Shown here piece by piece: positions 59,801 through 64,000 of a stretch of DNA of 64,000 bases. The position numbers were made by a program, and so were the translations under genes. Source of the DNA: Sitta carolinensis (Eukaryota > Chordata > Aves > Passeriformes > Sittidae); contig CM063284.1 in assembly GCA_032173965.1 (NCBI GenBank), forward strand, positions 111,016,410 to 111,080,409, given 5' to 3'. The notes beneath the pieces are model-generated. The model searched no databases. It saw only the letters and a list, made by a program, of their open reading frames with translations, and was not told the DNA's origin. Positions within the stretch are counted from its first letter, which is position 1. Every line of letters starts with the position of its first letter.

Positions 59801-62426
59801 ACTTCTTCATCAAAAACATCAAAGTTGCCAGAGAACAGTGCTCAAAAGGCTGCAATTGAGTGGTGGAGAGATGTGGCCCCTACTTTTCAAGCTCTCAGTG
59901 TATGGAGTACTTGGTCATGTGGAAAAGCTTTTGCTTTTCTACACAGGCTGTTATGGTTCAGTTCATGTAGAAGTTGGGAGAATTGCACATGGTTGGGTAT
60001 CTCAGTTGCTCTGCTCTATTTCCCATAGCAATTGCTTGAAATGCAGCTGATTTGGTAACTTTCTGCTCTAGCAGCTTCTATATCTGCTGCTACTTTTGTA
60101 AAAGGCCCCCACCCTCCCCAACACCAGGGTTTAATAGTCTAACTCTTCAGTCTACAGGCACACCTGAATAGTTTGAGGCAGATGGATCTAAGGGTCAAAG
60201 GAGTCCATCTCTCAACGTGGGAGACATTGATGACCATAGTCATGTGGCTCAAGCCTGAAATAAGTGCTCTAAATAGATCTTCCACTACTTTCATTATTAG
60301 GGGATGCTGTTCAATGAGATTCCACAGTCACAAAGTAATTGGACTCTTATGGTTCCCATTTCATGTATTTATACAAGCTGTACATAATGAAAAATGTGTC
60401 CCAAGTCTCAGAACAACTTCTGAGGTAGTTACATTCTAAGATTCACTATTTCCATCAAAGATAAACATGGCAAAATAGGGGCCACCACTCTTCTTCAGAG
60501 CTGTAGAGTAGATTCCCCTCCCTGTGCTTAGAGGCTTTTTCTATTGTACGAATGAGAAGAAAGCATGTACATGACCCATAAAGTCTGCACAAGCGGGCTT
60601 TGTAATAGTGCATCTCAAAAAGGTTGTCATACACAGGACCTGTGGAACATGTGCATTCCAGAGCAGGTCACCTCAGCACAGAGGGAGGTCAGGACAGATG
60701 GGGTTAAGGCAGCATTGCTCACTGTGGCTAAAGAAGCTTCAGTTTTTTCACCCTGCAGGGCAGGGTCATGTTCTCCCAGCTGTCAGCTTCTCCCTCTGAA
60801 CCTCCTGTTCTCTGCACCCTTGCAGCCCATCACAGGAGCTGCAGTTTTTAGGTACTTTTTAGGTACTCCTCACAAAGCTGTTTTCACATGATGCACCTAC
60901 AATAAGGGCAGCGTTTCCCCCAAGGGGCCAAAACGTGCTTAACTTCAGCCGCCCTGACTGACGTGTAACTTCTACCCGAAAATGGCACCTGAGTAGTAGA
61001 AAGCTTGCTTTCAAGTGAAATTGGGCTCTTTCTATATGTAGTAAAGGGATGACTCTTTTCATTGTATCAGCAATTGTTAGGAACCTTATTCTGCTTTTGC
61101 CCTTTAGATAAATATTTTATTGCCAGAAGGGAATTTACTTATTTCATAAGCTGCTCTACGCTATTGTGGGGAAACTAAAATGATGGCCTTCATTTTCTTA
61201 TAATTTTTGCCTCAAATTTAAAAACTTAGCAGAAGCAATTTGTTAGTTTGTTGTTCAAGCCGCTCGCTTCTAACAAAAGCTAGGGAGCCAGGCGAGTTCT
61301 GCAGAGGTAGCCCACTGGGGATGCTGGGTTTTGAATGGCAGCTCGGTGTCTTGGAATAGTGTTTTTCATTGGAGCTGCCTACGGCAGAGCAATACTAATG
61401 CAGGGCAGAGCATACACGAGAGGGATCCCTTCAGTGAACCATGCTGTGGAAAGATGGAAAGCACTTGAGAGGAAAGCTGTAAACGCAGCTGTGCTTAATG
61501 GCAGTCCAGAAGGGATGCTCTAGAAGTCAGCCAGACTTTTTGAGCTCAGATAACATTGAGGTCAGCTCAGGATACTAGGCCTGTTGCCTGTAATTTGAAA
61601 GTTGTTTGGAACTGGTGTCACCTGCAGCGAGGATCCAGCCTTTCCTTGTGTCAAGGATTCATCTTCCAGTGGGAATGTATATTCAGAGAGACAGCCTTGG
61701 AAAATACTGTGCATAAAAAGAATGGGAAGTGATTACTTAGTAATTAGTGCTTTTTACAGTAGTTCTAGAAGTCAGTGAATGTAGAGCTCTTCCCCCCAGC
61801 CTCCCCAAGAAAATGTTTGTGAGTCTGTGGGAGTTAGCATGGGTGTATTATTTTGGGAGATATAATAATAATATGCCTGACCTGAAAAAGGAGGCTGTGC
61901 TGAATTTTTAAAGCAGGTGATAGTAAAAGTGTCTTGTCCATTTAGTGATCTAAACCTTGAGAGAAGATTGTGTGAAAACTACAGCAGACAGGTTTGGAAA
62001 ACCTTGGACAAGCTGAAAATGGGAGGACATCAGGATGCTATGGTACAGCACCTAACTGTTGGCATATCACTGTCTATCTATTCAGAATGTTCACTCACCA
62101 GAACAGATAACAGATAGTGATGTTGAAAGCTGACATTTTTGCTAGGTAAATACCAGTACTGCATATGTCTCAATTAGAAGTAAAGTACATTTTAATGTAA
62201 TATTATGAGATGCTCTTTTCCTCAGGTAACAGCTCATTTTATACTTCCTTGCATGAAAATAGTTAAGTTTTATGTTATGGTGAGCACCATGGGGCAAGAT
62301 TACATGAGGAATGCTTTCTGCTGAACAGTGTTTGGGATCTTTTTCTCCCTACAGGAGAGCCACACAGATGAGCATGAAGGTGAAGAGCAAGTCCATGAAC
62401 AGCCCCAGCAGCAGGATGAGTACTGA
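7524..62426 (+). CDS. MAPRE2: MAPRE2 (EB2/RP1), spliced CDS of 7 exons, 325 aa
   Basis: End-binding protein 2 tracks growing microtubule plus ends and recruits partners. The seven exons join in frame to give 325 residues, close to the roughly 327 of mammalian EB2. Order: a disordered N-terminal extension specific to EB2 (1-42), a CH domain that binds microtubules (about 57-160, with [10 protein letters not shown] at 87-96), a Ser/Pro/Lys linker (about 165-235) with the acidic Pro-rich turn before [10 protein letters not shown], an EBH coiled coil and four-helix bundle (about 237-300, with [14 protein letters not shown] at 266-279) that binds SxIP partners, and an acidic Gln-rich tail ending DEY, the C-terminal aromatic bound by CAP-Gly domains. 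The start is chosen because the MPGPTQ N-terminus is typical of EB2. I see no damage in the frame. Family roles are from known EB biology. Confidence 0.97.
8038..8101 (+). repeat. Two 32-bp tandem units with GC boxes and TGACAG
   Basis: Units 8038-8069 and 8070-8101 are identical except for a 6-base centre. Each has a C-run arm, a G-run arm that can pair with it, and ends in GGGTGACAG. They sit near the 3' edge of the CpG island. TGACAG is the core of TGIF/MEIS-type TALE homeodomain sites. Confidence 0.8.
10321..10420 (+). mobile_element. MIR-like SINE remnant
   Basis: The stretch starting TTTACAGACTAGGAAGCTGA and continuing through GTAAGTTATCCACAGAG, CAAGGAATTGACC and CCAGCCATGTGCTCT follows the order of the amniote MIR core (TTTACAGATGAGGAAACTGA and so on). 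Divergence is high, as expected for an element of this age. The call is by eye. Confidence 0.5.
13440..13715 (+). promoter_or_regulatory. CpG-rich patch in intron 1
   Basis: About 22 CpG dinucleotides occur in under 280 bp within otherwise CpG-poor intron sequence, with high G+C in the first half. It could be a small promoter or enhancer CpG island. A strong donor-like GTAAGT lies just before it at 13405. No protein family is recognised in its short open frames. Confidence 0.4.
15150..15545 (+). mobile_element. CR1 LINE 3' fragment, about 400 bp
   Basis: Sense-orientation CR1. Landmarks in order are GGTTACTCAGCCTGGAGAAG, the 'caagacaaagggccattgct' block, 'gctcagagaagttgtggatg', 'ctggtctaatgg', and the 3' 'ggtcccttccaacccaaacc' followed by a degraded tail. 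It is 5'-truncated with indels and non-coding. Confidence 0.9.
18690..18757 (+). mobile_element. CR1 LINE 3' terminal fragment
   Basis: A short piece of the CR1 3' end: 'gttggactcaatgatccttg', 'gggtgcattccaactc' and the terminal 'gatactctgtgattct', which is the octamer tail typical of CR1. Heavily 5'-truncated. Confidence 0.85.
19270..19700 (+). promoter_or_regulatory. CpG-rich patch in intron 1, possible alternative promoter
   Basis: About 430 bp with more than 30 CpGs, much denser than the flanking intron and second only to the main island. It includes CGCAGCG, GGCGG and CCGGGGCCG segments and a TTAAAAGG stretch at 19440. No repeat is recognised in it. It lies about 7.5 kb before exon 2, whose Met43 codon has a good start context, so a promoter here could give an N-terminally shorter EB2. 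No alternative exon is identified with confidence. Confidence 0.4.
22672..22920 (+). mobile_element. CR1 LINE 3' fragment, about 250 bp
   Basis: Sense CR1 with 'aggcagtgggcagaaactgg', 'aacacaggaggttcca', 'cattggaacaggttcccc', 'ggttggactacatgacctgc' and 'ggtcccttctgacgttgcc' in the canonical order. Well preserved apart from the lost octamer tail; non-coding. Confidence 0.93.
27228..27355 (+). CDS. MAPRE2: MAPRE2 coding exon 2 (residues 40-83, start of the CH domain)
   Basis: Acceptor TTCCTAG, donor GTAAGA. It encodes the completed Ser40, then [19 protein letters not shown] and the first CH helix [20 protein letters not shown], ending in Cys-Ser and the first base of Gly83. Met43 (27235-27237) aligns with the start methionine of EB1 and has a strong context (G at -3, G at +4), so it could serve as an internal start in transcripts lacking exon 1. 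Confidence 0.97.
28931..28990 (+). repeat. A/C-rich low-complexity sequence
   Basis: Runs of A interleaved with CCAACC and CCCAC words, with almost no G or T over the first 40 bases. This kind of A/C-rich simple sequence is common in bird introns. Confidence 0.7.
33908..34343 (-). mobile_element. CR1 LINE 3' fragment, antisense, about 435 bp
   Basis: Reverse-complement CR1. The + strand begins with the complemented octamer tail ('aatcatagaatg'), then 'ctacatgactttcaaatacc', 'ccaccacttctctggacagc', 'ctcccctggtacaacttgag', 'gggagaagagactgacc' and 'tccaggctaaacaacccc'. Among the best-preserved repeats in the window; truncated at its 5' end. Confidence 0.95.
36336..36349 (+). repeat. Short (GT)7 run
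   Basis: Seven GT dinucleotides followed by an imperfect extension (ATGTGCATG). A minor microsatellite. Confidence 0.85.
39465..39610 (+). CDS. MAPRE2: MAPRE2 coding exon 3 (residues 83-131, CH domain core)
   Basis: Acceptor TTATAG, donor GTAGGC. It completes Gly83 and encodes [19 protein letters not shown] followed by [19 protein letters not shown] and [10 protein letters not shown]. This is the most conserved part of the EB CH domain and includes its basic microtubule-facing residues. It ends at a codon boundary (phase 0). Confidence 0.97.
39611..41524 (+). other. MAPRE2: MAPRE2 intron 3 (1.9 kb)
   Basis: The shortest intron, phase 0, donor GTAGGC, acceptor CTTTTAG. A+T-rich with no recognised repeat, exon or RNA gene. 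Confidence 0.93.
41525..41738 (+). CDS. MAPRE2: MAPRE2 coding exon 4 (residues 132-203, end of CH domain and start of linker)
   Basis: Acceptor TTTTAG, donor GTATTT. It encodes [20 protein letters not shown], the [17 protein letters not shown] helix-turn that closes the CH domain, then [18 protein letters not shown] and [16 protein letters not shown]. It ends with the first base of Gly203. The [13 protein letters not shown] stretch is a family hallmark. Confidence 0.97.
42425..42895 (+). mobile_element. Solo LTR remnant of an avian endogenous retrovirus
   Basis: I recognise this as a common avian ERV LTR: 'ctgggggtgcccaagaa', 'ggacagctgatcccgat', 'atccataccacatggcat', 'gatgggaagtagtgaatgaa', 'cctattaaactgcctttatc', 'ctcccccatctcactg' and 'gctggggttaaacca', in order. 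The ATTAAA at 42764-42769 is the likely LTR poly(A) signal, giving + orientation. The TATA region and ends are degraded, no gag/pol/env frame lies beside it, and no second LTR is seen, so it is a solo LTR. Assignment to an ERVL-like class is from memory and tentative; exact ends are uncertain. Confidence 0.75.
44395..44662 (-). mobile_element. CR1 LINE internal fragment, antisense
   Basis: Complement of an internal CR1 region near the end of ORF2: 'cattgctgggtcatgctgag', 'tgcctgggattgccctgacc', 'caggtgcaggaccttgcatt', 'gttgaacttcatgaggttta' and 'cacacagcttggtgcc'. A separate scrap at 44138-44165 ('cacagaacctgcaggttgga') resembles the complemented CR1 3' end and may be from the same or another insertion. 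Confidence 0.9.
46526..46542 (+). repeat. Poly(T) run, 17 bases
   Basis: Uninterrupted homopolymer in intron 4 with no adjoining element recognised. Confidence 0.9.
48625..49343 (-). mobile_element. CR1 LINE fragment, antisense, about 720 bp
   Basis: The longest repeat in the window. The + strand gives, in order, the complement of CR1: 'gagctggttgcccagg', 'ttttgagtatctccaaggtt', 'ctctctggagagttttgttc', 'gcatttcttgtgtttcattt', 'ccctgaagcctctcttctct', 'ggggagccctggactgaacc', 'ctcaccagagctgactagag', 'caccaggacccccaaatcc' and 'gaagggccctgcattt'. The 3' octamer end is missing. On the minus strand pieces of the ORF2 C-terminal frame persist but are broken by stops. Confidence 0.93.
50771..50880 (+). 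repeat. A-rich tract including a run of 30 A, then A/C-rich sequence
   Basis: The run of 30 A (50785-50814) is followed by about 65 bases of A runs broken by CC, ACC and CAC words. The Lys-rich open frame across it is compositional. A poly(A) tail of a retrocopy was considered, but no recognisable source sequence or target-site duplication is seen on its 5' side. Confidence 0.85.
52675..52814 (+). CDS. MAPRE2: MAPRE2 coding exon 5 (residues 203-249, linker and start of the coiled coil)
   Basis: Acceptor TTTTTCAG, donor GTAAAT. It completes Gly203 and encodes [20 protein letters not shown], then [20 protein letters not shown] and IQLSEQ. The first two thirds is the basic, Ser/Pro-rich disordered linker that contributes to microtubule affinity and is phosphorylated in EB proteins; [12 protein letters not shown] begins the coiled coil. 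Ends in phase 0. Confidence 0.97.
52948..52973 (+). repeat. Poly(A) run, 18 A then G and 7 A
   Basis: Homopolymer about 135 bp into intron 5, with no recognised source element on its 5' side. Confidence 0.9.
57212..57253 (+). other. MAPRE2: Possible in-frame 5' extension of exon 6 (14 codons)
   Basis: An upstream AG at 57210-57211 follows a pyrimidine-rich stretch (TGTTCTTTTGTCCGTAG), better than the tract before the annotated acceptor at 57253. Using it adds exactly 42 nt with no stop, encoding [14 protein letters not shown] between Gln249 and Val250. The annotated acceptor is preferred because SEQ joined to [10 protein letters not shown] matches EB2. The extension is inferred, not shown. 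Confidence 0.3.
57254..57412 (+). CDS. MAPRE2: MAPRE2 coding exon 6 (residues 250-302, EBH domain)
   Basis: Acceptor GTGCAG, donor GTAAGT, both phase 0. It encodes [20 protein letters not shown], then [20 protein letters not shown] and [13 protein letters not shown]. This is the dimerising coiled coil folding back into the four-helix bundle that holds SxIP motifs; [14 protein letters not shown] (266-279) is the invariant EB signature and LYAS (296-299) closes the domain. Confidence 0.98.
57413..62354 (+). other. MAPRE2: MAPRE2 intron 6 (4.9 kb)
   Basis: Phase 0, donor GTAAGT, acceptor CCCTACAG with a T/C-rich tract. No repeat element, exon or RNA gene recognised; G+C is slightly raised in places (for example 60650-60830). 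Confidence 0.93.
62355..62426 (+). CDS. MAPRE2: MAPRE2 coding exon 7 (residues 303-325 and stop)
   Basis: Acceptor CCCTACAG; the stop is TGA at 62424-62426. It encodes [20 protein letters not shown] followed by DEY. The acidic, Gln-rich tail ending in an aromatic residue is the EB C-terminal motif recognised by CAP-Gly proteins (CLIP-170, p150Glued) and by tubulin tyrosine-directed enzymes, as known for the family. Confidence 0.97.
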   Translation, partial: ESHTDEHEGEEQVHEQPQQQDEY

Positions 62427-62930
62427 CTCACGCAGCATCTCTGACAATTTTCGTTTTGTGTGAGAACTTTCTTCTGGAGAATGGAACATGTGCGGCCTCA
62501 AACTTGAAATCAGTTCACTCCCAGTCTGCCATTAACATTTATGTACCATAGTGAGTGCCAGCCAACCACTGCATTCTTTACCAATACTTTGCCAAGATAC
62601 ATTTGCAGACGTCTTCTTTCAGTGTATCTTCCCGAGAGGTTGTAGGGCTACATCACCTACCGTACATCACTGCAACATCACCACTTGGCTGCTTGAGATT
62701 TGTTCTGCTCTTTAAAAATATATATATTTATTTTTTTTCTTTTTCGTCTTAAGTATGATACACTTGTAACTTGTTCTAACATATTTATATTGGCATTTTG
62801 TGTGGCAAGAAGTTCTGTACCACTAGCTGTGTCTCTCACTTTGTGGTGCTTTTGCGTTTTCTAGTACATCTGCCTTTGGGCATCAATTTGGCCAGACAGT
62901 TGAAATAAAAGGATACAGTGGATGTCCTAC
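62427..62930 (+). other. MAPRE2: MAPRE2 3'UTR, about 0.5 kb, proximal form
   Basis: From the stop to shortly after the AATAAA. It includes an AT-rich segment at 62713-62740 (TATATATATTTATTTT, with ATTTA words that could act as an AU-rich element) and a second TATTTATA near 62780. The end is estimated from the usual 10-30 nt spacing after the signal. A longer 3'UTR reaching beyond the window is possible. Confidence 0.7.
62904..62909 (+). terminator. MAPRE2: Poly(A) signal AATAAA
   Basis: A canonical hexamer 478 nt after the stop codon, followed about 40 nt later by a GT-rich stretch (GAGGTTGTGTTGTGG), the expected downstream element. No other AATAAA was noticed between here and the window end. 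Confidence 0.75.
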
Positions 62931-62939
62931 TCAAGCCAT

Positions 62940-64000
62940 AACAATGAGGTTGTGTTGTGGAGGAAAACGCTTGTGTTCCTCACATTTATTCCTTTCTTGC
63001 CTTCACAAATGGAAGGTAAAGCATCTGTTTAACTGGGAGATTTAAACTCCTGTGTTAGGAAGCTTGTTAGAAAGCTGCATGGTATGTTTTTTGGCTGATT
63101 TCTGGAGGAACAGACATCTACTTAAGCTTTTTGAAAACTCTCCCAGTTTCCTGTCTAGTCAATAGACATTTCCCAGCTTTTTTTCCTTTCTGAGGAGTCC
63201 AGTCCCAGTCTCCAGCAGCAGCTCTACCTCCACAGAGTTCAGTGCTGAGGGAGGAGAGAAATCTCCTTGACACAACTGTGGCTGCAGAACACAGTCTCTA
63301 CCATCATCCTTGGCTTCCCACCTCTCAGAAAAGGAGAAAGTAGGCCAGCCATTTCTTTCCACTGTCCTTCCCCTTCCACTGCCCCAGCCATACAAGTACA
63401 GAAGACAGAAATTTGTCAGTTTTGGGGGAAACAGCAACAGCACTGGCCCCGAACCCTACCCCAAACTCCCCTATGAATGGATGATGGACACTTCACAGGT
63501 TTAAGGCTGCTTTCAAAGCATGGAGAGGCAGTGAGGAGTCCTTCTGGAGACAGGGCACACATCAGAAGGGGGCCATCTAACTGAGGACACAGAGCTGGTT
63601 CTGTACTTGGCTGTCCTTCCTCATTCGAGGCCAGTGTGTTGCAGAACCATGTGTGCGCTGGAGATGTCTGCAGTGGGAATGCTCCCTTCCAGTCTGGTCC
63701 CGTGGGCCTGTTCTAAATGATGGTGTTTTATAAACAGAGGTATCCTGAAATATAAAAAGCATTCCTTGTTCTTCTCCTACCACTGCATTGTAGTCTCTCT
63801 GGTTATTTAATGCCTGGTATTCTTGGTCTTCATTTTCTGAGTTCTGGTTTGTTGTGCTGATTTAACAGGTGCATGGAAGTCCCATCCCAATTGGCATTCA
63901 CTGAAAAACTCCACAGCCTATTGAACAGCTAAATCATTTTAGGCATTCATAGGCTCCTAAAGGGTTAGGTCCCCAGCTTATGCTTCAGTGGAAAGGTTTC
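62940..64000. other. Downstream flank, no gene recognised
   Basis: Mixed-composition sequence without a recognised repeat, exon or RNA gene. Short open frames on both strands near 63160-63780 lack recognisable domains. It may be part of an extended MAPRE2 3'UTR or intergenic. Confidence 0.6.

Noticed and set aside
1..64000. CRISPR arrays, operons, prophage, tRNA or rRNA genes
   Set aside because: The genome is vertebrate; no regularly spaced repeats, clustered ORFs or recognisable structural RNA sequences were seen.

Overview
The window is vertebrate nuclear DNA, almost certainly from a bird. The evidence is one widely spaced, intron-rich gene whose protein is recognisable along its full length, several CR1-type LINE fragments (the dominant avian retrotransposon), a degraded avian-type ERV LTR, a CpG-island promoter and no bacterial-style gene packing. 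I cannot name the species.

The window carries essentially one gene, MAPRE2 (EB2/RP1, a microtubule plus-end binding protein), complete on the + strand. Seven coding exons were placed by hand at 7524-7642, 27228-27355, 39465-39610, 41525-41738, 52675-52814, 57254-57412 and 62355-62426. All introns are GT-AG, the exons join without a frame break, and together they encode 325 residues plus a stop: N-terminal extension, calponin-homology (CH) domain, Ser/Pro/Lys linker, EB-homology (EBH) coiled coil and an acidic tail ending in Asp-Glu-Tyr. The likely poly(A) signal is at 62904-62909.

Region by region: 1-6680 is upstream DNA with no recognised gene and one old CR1 remnant. 6690-8165 is a strong, TATA-less CpG island holding the promoter, 5'UTR and exon 1. 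Its 5'UTR is unusual: a short upstream ORF with a strong start context is made poly-arginine by a (CGG)8 repeat, a G-quadruplex motif follows, and the main start codon has a weak context. 7643-27227 is intron 1, with two isolated CpG-rich patches (about 13.44-13.72 kb and 19.27-19.70 kb), three CR1 fragments and a MIR-like SINE. Introns 2 to 6 are ordinary A+T-rich sequence with a few repeats: minus-strand CR1 in introns 2 and 4, a solo LTR in intron 4, and A-rich tracts in introns 4 and 5. 62427 to about 62930 is the 3'UTR; the last kilobase has no recognised gene.

I did not find a novel multi-gene system. The most worthwhile observations are the 5'UTR architecture, an in-frame upstream splice acceptor that could add 14 residues at the start of the EBH coiled coil, the 19.3-kb CpG patch as a possible alternative promoter for a form starting at Met43, and a compact cluster of NK2-like homeodomain sites in intron 4.
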